6,319 nt of DNA from DATAYF01 sp036272735 (GCA_036272735.1 DATAYF010000375.1:1-6319); one strand, 5' to 3'; counted from the first letter of the stretch, positions 1 to 5,910 are shown. A program made the numbers and translations. Notes: generated by a model from the sequence alone, not told the origin.

Positions 1-60
1 CCTGCTTCCTCCCCATGGGTGAACCCAGGGGCATCCGCAGGCCGAATGAGGTGACAACGC
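1..60 (+). other. Upstream edge: hairpin and SD before the Nudix gene
   Basis: CCTGC at 1-5 can pair with GCAGG at 37-41. Inside this, CCCC (11-14) can pair with GGGG (28-31), and GGG (17-19) with CCC (24-26) around a TGAA loop. No T tract follows, so this is not a clear terminator. Frame 1 is open from base 1 to a TGA at 52-54, so the stretch could also be the last 17 codons of an upstream gene; frame 3 is also open past base 60. I do not recognise either peptide. GAGGTG at 48-53 is a good Shine-Dalgarno 7 bases before the ATG at 61. No convincing promoter is visible. Confidence 0.35.
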
Positions 61-762
61 ATGACGCAAGATAATCCAAATACGACAAACGGACACTCCC
101 TCGCACCTGCTCAAAAACTTGCACAACTGGCTGACATCCTCCGTGATCGTTCGGTTTATGGTTTGTACTATGCGACTGATATTTACACTCGTGAGCATTT
201 TCAAAAAGTGCAGGACGTGGCGCTCGAACTGGCAGCACTGGCGACAGACCAACCGCTTGAGGAGATCGAATTATTGCGCTCAACCGTGTATGCACGCCCC
301 GGCCCGTTTCCCACTGGGGATGGCGCGGTCATCGACGACGCAGGAAGGATCCTGCTCATTCGCCGCGCCGATAATGGACTCTGGGCCATGCCCGGTGGCG
401 GACTGGAAGTCGGCGAGACACCCGCGCAGGGTGTTGTGCGTGAGGTGATCGAAGAGAGCGGCGTCTCCTGTGAGCCAGTCGCGCTCGTCGGCGTGTTTGA
501 CTCGCGTTTCTGTGGCACAAAATCCCTCAACCAGTTGTATCAATTCACATTTCTCTGTCGTCCACTGCCTGAGATTGCAGTCGTCAGTCCGCCCTCGTTT
601 GCCCACGAGGTCCTTGATATTCGCTGGTTTTCAGAAGCCGAACTCCCTGCCGATGTCGATCCCAGCCACGTCGAGCGTATCCCGCAGGCATTTCGTGTCT
701 GGCATGGAGACCCCACCGCCTATTTTGACAAGCCTGAATATCCTCTGCAAACAAAGGAATAA
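61..762 (+). CDS. Nudix hydrolase with Nudix_N-type N-terminal domain
   Basis: A cytoplasmic hydrolase of 233 residues, expected to cleave a nucleoside diphosphate linked to another moiety (X), using Mg2+ or Mn2+. The Nudix box is intact at residues 113-135: G113, E119, then R127-E128, E131-E132 and G134, matching GX5EX7REUXEEXGU with every position present. Residues about 15-75 form a helical N-terminal region (LYYATDIYTREHFQKVQDVA) that resembles the Nudix_N domain found in ADP-ribose/CDP-choline-type hydrolases; the substrate cannot be read from sequence. The start is supported by GAGGTG 7 bases upstream. It ends 5 bases before the amine oxidase gene, whose SD lies in its last codons, so the two are probably co-transcribed and translationally coupled. 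No signal peptide or membrane segment. Family assignment is firm; substrate is unknown. Confidence 0.93.
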   Translation: MTQDNPNTTNGHSLAPAQKLAQLADILRDRSVYGLYYATDIYTREHFQKVQDVALELAALATDQPLEEIELLRSTVYARPGPFPTGDGAVIDDAGRILLIRRADNGLWAMPGGGLEVGETPAQGVVREVIEESGVSCEPVALVGVFDSRFCGTKSLNQLYQFTFLCRPLPEIAVVSPPSFAHEVLDIRWFSEAELPADVDPSHVERIPQAFRVWHGDPTAYFDKPEYPLQTKE

Positions 763-767
763 ACCCC

Positions 768-2720
768 ATGACAAACGAACCACAGCACCCTACCAACATC
801 GACGCAACATCTCCGGCGCCATTGCATCCTTTGGAGCCATTAACTGGCGCGGAGATCACGGCAGCGGTTGAGATTATGCGCCAGGAGCGAAACATCAGCG
901 AGCATTACCGCTTCGTTTCCGTCAATCTCGATGAGCCGCCGAAAGCTGTGGTCCTGAACTTCAAGCCGGGGGATGCATGGGAACGTGCGGCGTTTATCGT
1001 ACTGCTGGATAGCGCAAGCGGAGCAACCTACGAGGCCATCGTCTCACTGTCTGCACGCACGGTGACAAGCTGGCGGCATATTCCTGGCGTCCAGCCAGCG
1101 ATTATTCCCGACGAACTGGCGGAATGCGAGAACCTGCTCAAAGCGCACCCCGGCTTCCAGGCGGCCTTAGCCAGGCGTGGCATTACCGATATGAATCAGG
1201 TCATGGTCGATACCTGGACAGTGGGCAATTATGGCAACCCGGAGGAACAAAGCAGGCGTTTGCTGCGCTCGCTAGCCTATATGCGGCATGCACCCGATGA
1301 TAACGCGTACGCCCATCCTATCGAGGGTGTCATTGCGTATACTGACCTCAACACGCAAGAAGTGCTACGTGTAGAGGATCACGGCATCGTGCCAATCCCG
1401 CCTGAGTCCGGCAACTACACGCCTGAAGCAGTCGGCCAGATGCGTACCAATCTCAAACCCATCGAAATTACGCAGCCTGACGGCCCGAGCTTTAGCGTCA
1501 ACGGGCACGAAATCAACTGGCAGAAGTGGCGCTTGCGCATCAACTTCAATACCCGCGAGGGACTTGTTTTGCATACCGTGCAGTACGAGGACCAGGGCCA
1601 GCTACGCCCCATCCTCTATCGCGCCTCGCTGGCAGAAATGGTGGTGCCCTATGGTGATCCCGGCGAAAGTCATTATCGCAAAAATGCCTTTGATGTCGGT
1701 GAATACGGCATTGGCATTCTGGCGAACGCGCTCAAGCTCGGTTGTGATTGTCTGGGCCACATCCACTATTTTGATGCCTACATGACCGATAGCCACGGGC
1801 AACTGCTCACGCTCCCTAACGCGGTCTGTATGCACGAAGAAGACTACGGCATCTTGTGGAAGCATTACGATTGGCGCAGCGACCACACAGAGGTGCGGCG
1901 CTCACGCCGCCTGGTAATCTCATTTATCGCCACTATCGACAACTACGAGTATGGCTTTTTCTGGTATTTGTACCAGGATGGAACCATTCAGTTCGAAACC
2001 AAACTGACCGGCATCATGAGCACGGGCGCGGTTCCCCCTGGGATCACGCCCAAATATGGCACGCTGGTCGCGCCACAACTCACCGCTCCCATTCACCAGC
2101 ATATCTTCTGCGTCAGAATGGACATGATGGTCGACGGCGTCAATAATTCGGTCTACGAAGTGCATACCGAGACAGCCGATCCCAGCCCAGAAAATCCACG
2201 CGGCAACGCGTTTTACGCCAGGGCCACACTGCTGACGACCGAGCAAGAGGCCCAACAGGTTGTCGATCCCCTGCGCAGCCGTTACTGGCAGATCGTCAAC
2301 CCGAACAAGCATAATAGTCTGGGTGCGCCGGTCAGCTTCAAAATCATGCCCGGAGACAATACGCTCCCCTTCGCCCATCCCACTTCCAGCATCATGCAAC
2401 GAGCAGGCTTTATCAACAAACATCTCTGGGTCACGCCGTATCAGCCGGAGGAGCGCTATCCGGCGGGCGATTATCCCAACCAGCACGTCGGCGGCGATGG
2501 CCTGCCCAGGTGGACGAAGGCCAATCGTTCGATAGAGAACACCGACCTGGTAGTATGGTACGTCATGAACGCGCATCACGTGACGCGTCCCGAAGATTGG
2601 CCCGTGATGCCGGTTAACTATATTGGCTTTATGCTCAAGCCCGTGGGCTTCTTCGTGCGCAACCCGGCCCTCGATGTGCCACCAACCGAGAACAATCATA
2701 GCTCGTGCTGTGAGTCATGA
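768..2720 (+). CDS. Primary-amine oxidase (copper/topaquinone)
   Basis: A 650-residue copper amine oxidase that oxidises primary amines to aldehydes with release of NH3 and H2O2. Length and layout match the Arthrobacter globiformis enzyme (AGAO): N2 about 20-105, N3 about 115-220, then the catalytic beta-sandwich about 240-640. The topaquinone precursor is Y393 in NYEYG. The catalytic base is D309 in FDVGEYGIG, 84 residues before it, the same spacing as AGAO D298/Y382. Y295 in VVPYGD matches AGAO Y284. Copper ligands are H443 and H445 (HQHIF) and H604 (NAHHVTRPEDWP). The AGAO gate Tyr296 position is A307, as in the Hansenula enzyme. There is no signal peptide, so it should be cytoplasmic. The C-terminus ends in H644 and a Cys pair (647-648). 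SD AAGGA (754-758) sits 9 bases before the ATG. Activity looks intact; the preferred amine cannot be told. Confidence 0.96.
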   Translation: MTNEPQHPTNIDATSPAPLHPLEPLTGAEITAAVEIMRQERNISEHYRFVSVNLDEPPKAVVLNFKPGDAWERAAFIVLLDSASGATYEAIVSLSARTVTSWRHIPGVQPAIIPDELAECENLLKAHPGFQAALARRGITDMNQVMVDTWTVGNYGNPEEQSRRLLRSLAYMRHAPDDNAYAHPIEGVIAYTDLNTQEVLRVEDHGIVPIPPESGNYTPEAVGQMRTNLKPIEITQPDGPSFSVNGHEINWQKWRLRINFNTREGLVLHTVQYEDQGQLRPILYRASLAEMVVPYGDPGESHYRKNAFDVGEYGIGILANALKLGCDCLGHIHYFDAYMTDSHGQLLTLPNAVCMHEEDYGILWKHYDWRSDHTEVRRSRRLVISFIATIDNYEYGFFWYLYQDGTIQFETKLTGIMSTGAVPPGITPKYGTLVAPQLTAPIHQHIFCVRMDMMVDGVNNSVYEVHTETADPSPENPRGNAFYARATLLTTEQEAQQVVDPLRSRYWQIVNPNKHNSLGAPVSFKIMPGDNTLPFAHPTSSIMQRAGFINKHLWVTPYQPEERYPAGDYPNQHVGGDGLPRWTKANRSIENTDLVVWYVMNAHHVTRPEDWPVMPVNYIGFMLKPVGFFVRNPALDVPPTENNHSSCCES

Positions 2721-2725
2721 GGAAA

Positions 2726-3304
2726 CTACCACCATGCCTGGTTCCACAACGCTGGCTCGCTGCTGCTGCACAGCACAGCACCCGCCGAGCGTACGCGCTC
2801 TACGTCGGCCTGTGACCGGATAAATCCCCCGGCAATAAACGGACCATGCAATAATTGACGGAGTGGGGCGGCAACTTCGGGAAAGATTATACCGGGCAAG
2901 ACTTCAACCATGTCTGGTTGCGCTCGTGCAATCGTCTTGACGCCCGTTTCCAGCGCTGAATGATCCAACAATAGTAAGCGTTGAATGGTAATCAGCCCCT
3001 CGGCGCGACCGGCGACGATCAATTGTGAACGGCTGGTGATAATCGCATCGACTCCGATCCTCTTGAGATATTGAATGCCCGCACGATCCTTGCCGACCCC
3101 ACTGATCAGGTCAACATGCACCACCACGCCTTTACCCTGGCGATGTGCCAGGGTAATAAAATCAGCGCATTGAAAGGCATCACCTTTGAGCAGAAATAAG
3201 AGCGAGGCCTGCGATGCTACAGCTTTTTCACCCTCAGCACTGGACTTGATGGCGGCCGCAACTGGATAACGCTGCACCAGTCGCAAAAATTCTTGCTTTT
3301 GCAT
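2726..3304 (-). CDS. glpP: GlpP-family glycerol uptake operon antiterminator (canonical copy)
   Basis: A 192-residue protein of the G3P_antiterm (GlpP) family. In Bacillus subtilis GlpP binds leader mRNA of glycerol genes in the presence of glycerol-3-phosphate and prevents termination. Family landmarks are in order: PVAAAIKS (14-21), VHVDLISGVGKDRAG (62-76, with D65), DAIITS (86-91), QRLLLLDHSAL (108-118), EVLPG (134-138) and FIAGGFI (156-162), then a C-terminal CSSSEPALW. No signal peptide or membrane helix, so cytoplasmic. On its own strand AAGGGT (3318-3313) lies 8 bases before the ATG, a fair SD. Its stop is 5 bases from the convergent amine oxidase stop, and I see no terminator between them, so some antisense read-through is possible. 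It diverges from a second glpP. It is the better-conserved copy; its RNA target is inferred. Confidence 0.9.
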   Translation of the reverse strand: MQKQEFLRLVQRYPVAAAIKSSAEGEKAVASQASLLFLLKGDAFQCADFITLAHRQGKGVVVHVDLISGVGKDRAGIQYLKRIGVDAIITSRSQLIVAGRAEGLITIQRLLLLDHSALETGVKTIARAQPDMVEVLPGIIFPEVAAPLRQLLHGPFIAGGFIRSQADVERVRSAGAVLCSSSEPALWNQAWW

Positions 3305-3316
3305 CTGCTTTTACCC

Positions 3317-3345
3317 TTGACAATCCCAGCGAAATATTTTATTAT
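3317..3345 (+). promoter_or_regulatory. Sigma-70-like promoter reading toward the second glpP and glpK
   Basis: TTGACA at 3317-3322 is a perfect -35 box. After a 17-base spacer, TATTAT at 3340-3345 matches the -10 consensus at 5 of 6 positions. The predicted start is near 3352, giving a leader of about 190 bases before the TTG at 3540. The -35 box overlaps the SD of the divergent glpP by two bases. Box identity is read directly; activity is inferred. Confidence 0.72.
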
Positions 3346-3347
3346 TG

Positions 3348-3375
3348 AGGATACCAGCTATCGATTTTTTGTCAA
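3348..3375 (-). promoter_or_regulatory. Sigma-70-like promoter reading toward the - strand glpP
   Basis: On the minus strand TTGACA (3375-3370) is a perfect -35 box. A 16-base spacer leads to TATCCT (3353-3348), which matches the -10 consensus at 4 of 6 positions. The predicted start is near 3341, leaving a 5' leader of about 37 bases with an SD. A TAAAAT further downstream on the same strand has no matching -35 box. This promoter is weaker on paper than the opposing one. Confidence 0.5.
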
Positions 3376-3390
3376 GCGACAAAAAGATCG
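3362..3390. repeat. A/T-rich inverted repeat in the glpP-glpP intergenic region
   Basis: CGATTTTTTGTC (3362-3373) pairs with GACAAAAAGATCG (3378-3390) around an AAGC loop: 12 base pairs with a single bulged G at 3386. As RNA it would form the first hairpin of the rightward transcript, about 10 bases after the predicted start. As DNA it overlaps the -35 box of the leftward promoter and could be an operator. The symmetry is seen; the role is not known. Confidence 0.6.
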
Positions 3391-3397
3391 GTGCTCT

Positions 3398-3460
3398 GTC
3401 CTCATCGGACGAAGTCCAACCGAGGATAAAAAATTGGGACAATGAGATGAAAAGTCCTGA
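3398..3460 (+). promoter_or_regulatory. Candidate attenuator leader: mutually exclusive GTCC/GGAC pairings
   Basis: Five complementary tetranucleotides alternate: GTCC 3398-3401, GGAC 3407-3410, GTCC 3414-3417, GGAC 3437-3440 and GTCC 3454-3457. Two longer pairings conflict. TTGGGAC (3434-3440) can pair with GTCCTGA (3454-3460), seven pairs including two G-U, and this consumes the 5' arm of the downstream terminator. Alternatively GTCCAA (3414-3419) pairs with TTGGGAC with one bulged G, which frees the terminator arm. GGAC at 3407 can in turn remove GTCC at 3414 (loop GAA). This is the anti-antiterminator, antiterminator and terminator layout of a transcription attenuator. I recognise no known riboswitch class in it. 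Confidence 0.5.
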
Positions 3461-3494
3461 GCCGTTTCCACGTGGGTAGGCTTAGGATTTTTTT
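3455..3494 (+). terminator. Intrinsic terminator in the leader of the second glpP
   Basis: TCCTGAGCC (3455-3463) pairs with GGCTTAGGA (3479-3487): nine base pairs, one a G-U wobble. The loop is 15 bases and contains the palindrome CCACGTGG. Seven T follow at 3488-3494. It lies after the rightward promoter and 45 bases before the TTG start, where it would stop transcription before the gene, so it is a regulated leader terminator rather than a gene-end terminator. Confidence 0.75.
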
Positions 3495-3539
3495 GTTGCT
3501 CTTTGGGATATGGCATGGGGGAAGGATAGAGGCATACCA

Positions 3540-4115
3540 TTGCAAAAATCGGCAATACGGTTGTTATCTCGCACCAAACTGATACCTATTGTTGAGAACC
3601 GGGCACAGTTCGCACAGGTGCTAAAGGCATCGGGTACGAAAAGCTCGATCTTGCGGCATTGTGACCTGTTCGAGCTTGAACCATTGCTCAAGCAGGCTCA
3701 CTCGCAGGGACGTGTCGTCTACGTGTATATCGATCACATCAGTGGGGTCAACGCTGATGGTGCAGGAATACATTTTCTTGCCGATCAGTTACACATCTCA
3801 GGAATCATTTCACACAACCAGAAATTGCTAGCAAGCGCTAAATCCATTGGCATGGATACGGCCTTACGTATCTTTGCCGCCGATTCAACCGGTTTGGAAA
3901 GCGCATTAGAGGCCGTCGATGCTCATGTTATCGATCTGCTCGATGTCTCGCCTGCTCTGGCTATTCCTTACATTGCACCGCCATTGACAACCCAACAGCC
4001 ATTGCCCTTTATTGGCTCTGGCCTTATTTCTACATCGGAACAGATCCAGGCCATCCTGCAAGCAGGAGCTAGCGCGGTCGCTATGAACCATAGCGATTTC
4101 CTCACCAGCGCCTAA
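3540..4115 (+). CDS. glpP: GlpP-family antiterminator paralogue (diverged copy)
   Basis: A second G3P_antiterm (GlpP) protein, 191 residues from the TTG at 3540, nearly the length of the divergent copy (192). I prefer TTG over the ATG at 3510 for three reasons. LQKSAIRLLSR lines up with MQKQEFLRLVQR of the paralogue; AGAGG (3528-3532) sits 7 bases upstream, with GGGGGAAGG just before it; and the ATG has only a GGG two bases away. With TTG, the conserved Asp of VYIDHISGV falls at residue 65, as in the other copy. GISGVNADGAG-type, SGIIS, FAADS and FIGSGLI segments are recognisable. It has lost the LPG of EVLPG (here DLLDVSP) and the C-terminal SSxxxLW (here MNHSDFLTSA). It probably precedes glpK in one transcript and is preceded by a terminator. 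It may have altered ligand or RNA specificity; that is inference. Confidence 0.85.
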   Translation: MQKSAIRLLSRTKLIPIVENRAQFAQVLKASGTKSSILRHCDLFELEPLLKQAHSQGRVVYVYIDHISGVNADGAGIHFLADQLHISGIISHNQKLLASAKSIGMDTALRIFAADSTGLESALEAVDAHVIDLLDVSPALAIPYIAPPLTTQQPLPFIGSGLISTSEQIQAILQAGASAVAMNHSDFLTSA

Positions 4116-4120
4116 GCTTG

Positions 4121-4186
4121 CGTCGATTCTAGCGACGTCGCTGGAGTCGTTAATTACGTCGTTGTTATACGGGCGCAAGATGCGCC
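4121..4186 (+). repeat. Short palindromes and GTCG repeats in the glpP-glpK gap
   Basis: AGCGACGTCGCT (4131-4142) is a perfect 12-base palindrome. CGTCG (4121-4125) can also pair with CGACG (4133-4137). GTCG recurs at 4122, 4137, about 4147 and 4159. GGCGCA (4172-4177) pairs perfectly with TGCGCC (4181-4186) around AGA, but no T tract follows, so it is not a terminator. These could be operator or RNA elements, or chance in this 162-base gap. I see no good promoter here. Confidence 0.35.
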
Positions 4187-4199
4187 AACACTACTTATT

Positions 4200-4250
4200 C
4201 GAAAACTTGAGCACGCGGTGTACTAGCCACGCCAGTGGCGTCAGTTTTCG
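4200..4250 (+). promoter_or_regulatory. Structured leader immediately upstream of glpK
   Basis: CGAAAACT (4200-4207) pairs perfectly over eight bases with AGTTTTCG (4243-4250). Inside it ACGCC (4229-4233) pairs with GGCGT (4237-4241), or alternatively GCCAC (4226-4230) with GTGGC (4235-4239). The closing helix ends 12 bases before the glpK SD. GAAAACTTGAGC at 4201-4212 resembles GAAAAGTCCTGAGC at 3449-3462 in the second glpP leader (11 of 12 with a 2-base gap). It is a candidate GlpP-bound or translation-control element. The inner hairpin followed by CAGTTTT is too weak to call a terminator. Confidence 0.45.
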
Positions 4251-4262
4251 CAATAAGGAATT

Positions 4263-4270
4263 GAAGGAGG
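4263..4270 (+). promoter_or_regulatory. Strong ribosome binding site fixing the glpK GTG start
   Basis: GAAGGAGG is a near-perfect Shine-Dalgarno, 7 bases before the GTG at 4278. It decides the non-ATG start and suggests high translation. Confidence 0.85.
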
Positions 4271-4277
4271 TCCTATC

Positions 4278-5783
4278 GTGGCAAAGTATATTTTAAGCCT
4301 AGACCAGGGAACCACAAGCTCTCGTGCCATCCTCTTTGACCATCAGGGAGCTATTGTCAACGTTGCGCAGCAGGAATTCCCACAGATCTATCCTGCCCCC
4401 GGCCTGGTTGAGCACGATCCAGAGGCTATCTGGTCGAGCCAGCTTGCCGTCGCGCAAGAAGTCATCAAAAAAAGCGGGGCCAGCGTTGCTGATATTGCTG
4501 CATTGGGCATCACCAATCAGCGTGAAACCGCCCTGGTGTGGGAAAAAGCCACCGGCAAACCCGTTTTCAACGCCATTGTATGGCAAAGCCGCCTGACAGC
4601 CGCCATCTGTGATGAGCTGACGGCCAAGGGCTTCGATAAGGAGATCCGCGCACGCACAGGGCTGGTGACCGACGCGTATTTTGCCGGTACGAAGGTCAAA
4701 TGGATACTCGACAACGTAGAGGGAGCACGCGCCAAGGCTGATCGTGGCGAACTGCTCTTTGGCACGGTCGATACCTTCCTGATGTGGCGGCTCTCCAAAG
4801 GTCGCGTGCACGTGACTGACTATACGAACGCTTCGCGTACGCTACTCTTCAACATTTATACCGGTGAATGGGATGATGTGCTGCTCAATGAATTGGGCAT
4901 TCCACGTTCGATGCTCCCAACCGTCCAACCTTCGAGTATCGTCTATGGCGAGACCGATCCCGAGTTCTTTGGTGCACCCATCAAAATGGCCGGTATCGCT
5001 GGCGACCAGCAGGCCGCGACCTTTGGGCAGGCATGCTATGAGGTTGGTATGGCGAAAAACACCTATGGAACCGGTAGTTTCATGCTCATGAACACCGGCA
5101 AAGAGGGCATCCCTTCGCATAATGGCCTCTTGACCACCATTGCCTGGGGGCTGCAAGGACAGGCCAAACCAGAGATCACCTACGCGTTAGAGGGCAGTAT
5201 CTTCGTTACTGGCGCTGCTGTACAATGGTTACGTGACGGTCTCAAAGCCATTCAAAACAGCGTTGATGTCGAGGCGCTTGCAGCCACCGAGCCAGACAAC
5301 GGCAGCGTCTTCTTCGTACCGGCCTTCGTTGGTCTGGGCGCACCGCACTGGGATCCCTACGCACGCGGCGCAATCGTTGGTCTGACGCGCGGCTCGACCA
5401 TCGGGCACATCGCACGTGCCACCCTAGAATCGATGTGCTACCAGACTCGCGACGTCCTGGAAGCCATGATCGCCGACAGCAAAACCGATCTCAAAGCCCT
5501 GCGCGTCGATGGTGGTGCCTCAGTGAATAACCTGCTGATGCAATTCCAGGCAGACATCCTCGGTGTCCCCGTGCAACGTCCCAAAGTCGCGGAGACCACC
5601 GCGCTGGGCGCCGCGTACCTCGCGGGGCTCGCCGTTGGTTTCTGGAGCAGCCAGGAAGAGGTGGCCGAGCATTGGGCCATAGATCGCACCTTTGAGCCAC
5701 AAATGGGCGCGGACCAGCGCGACCAGCTGTACACCAACTGGAAACGCGCAGTCGAACGTTCACTGCGCTGGGAGCAGGCATAG
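4278..5783 (+). CDS. glpK: Glycerol kinase
   Basis: ATP-dependent phosphorylation of glycerol to sn-glycerol-3-phosphate in the cytoplasm. A full-length FGGY-family kinase of 501 residues (E. coli enzyme 502), starting at GTG. Phosphate-binding DQGTTSSR is at 9-16. The glycerol-contact residues known from E. coli are present: R82-E83 (NQRETALVW), W102, Y134 (YFAGTKVKW) and D243 (IAGDQQAA). NTYGTGSF (261-268), GSIFVTGAAVQWLRDGL (306-322) and DGGASVNNLLMQFQADILG (411-429) complete the FGGY landmarks. The loop that carries the HPr-phosphorylated His in enterococcal GlpK (HFYG) reads EFFG here, with E229 in place of His, so PTS activation by that route is unlikely. The E. coli-type IIAGlc site is not evident. 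It is downstream of a GlpP gene and upstream of glpF, a classic glp arrangement. Confidence 0.97.
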   Translation: MAKYILSLDQGTTSSRAILFDHQGAIVNVAQQEFPQIYPAPGLVEHDPEAIWSSQLAVAQEVIKKSGASVADIAALGITNQRETALVWEKATGKPVFNAIVWQSRLTAAICDELTAKGFDKEIRARTGLVTDAYFAGTKVKWILDNVEGARAKADRGELLFGTVDTFLMWRLSKGRVHVTDYTNASRTLLFNIYTGEWDDVLLNELGIPRSMLPTVQPSSIVYGETDPEFFGAPIKMAGIAGDQQAATFGQACYEVGMAKNTYGTGSFMLMNTGKEGIPSHNGLLTTIAWGLQGQAKPEITYALEGSIFVTGAAVQWLRDGLKAIQNSVDVEALAATEPDNGSVFFVPAFVGLGAPHWDPYARGAIVGLTRGSTIGHIARATLESMCYQTRDVLEAMIADSKTDLKALRVDGGASVNNLLMQFQADILGVPVQRPKVAETTALGAAYLAGLAVGFWSSQEEVAEHWAIDRTFEPQMGADQRDQLYTNWKRAVERSLRWEQA

Positions 5784-5799
5784 TTTCAAAATTTCAGAG

Positions 5800-5850
5800 C
5801 CATCTGGGGAAGTGTGTTCCCCAGATGGTGCCTTTCCTTATTTTATTCTT
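5800..5850 (+). terminator. Hairpin with T-rich tail between glpK and glpF
   Basis: CCATCTGGGGAA (5800-5811) pairs perfectly with TTCCCCAGATGG (5817-5828) around GTGTG: twelve base pairs. A T-rich but interrupted stretch follows (5833-5850, CTTTCCTTATTTTATTCTT). It fits an intrinsic terminator, perhaps a leaky one, or an RNA-processing hairpin that sets the glpK:glpF ratio. No strong promoter for glpF is visible after it. Confidence 0.68.
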
Positions 5851-5874
5851 TATATGGCCACATTGTTGTGAAAT

Positions 5875-5892
5875 CGTCAGGGAAACCTGACG
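5875..5892 (+). other. GNRA-capped hairpin just before the glpF SD
   Basis: CGTCAGG (5875-5881) pairs perfectly with CCTGACG (5886-5892) around a GAAA tetraloop. It ends 4 bases before the SD AGGAG (5897-5901). Such a stable stem could affect ribosome access or mRNA 5' stability; the role is inferred. Confidence 0.5.
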
Positions 5893-5910
5893 CAATAGGA
5901 GAAAGCACTC

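Noticed and set aside
1920..2699. Long open frame of 259 codons on the minus strand within the amine oxidase gene
   Set aside because: It is antisense to a gene with every catalytic residue intact, resembles no family I know, and is a usual shadow of moderately GC-rich coding sequence.
3352..3500. Known riboswitch class in the glpP leader
   Set aside because: I looked for recognisable cores (TPP, SAM, cobalamin, c-di-GMP, fluoride, lysine) and found none; a covariance-model search with Rfam would settle it.
3984..4013. TTGACA followed by TTTATT inside the second glpP, a possible glpK promoter
   Set aside because: The -10 box matches only 4 of 6 at an 18-base spacing and it lies in conserved coding sequence; read-through from the upstream promoter is simpler.
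4172..4186. GGCGCA/TGCGCC hairpin as terminator of the second glpP
   Set aside because: Only six pairs and followed by AACACTACTT, with no T tract.
4299..4811. 170-codon open frame on the minus strand within glpK
   Set aside because: Shadow of a fully conserved glycerol kinase; no SD or recognisable domain.
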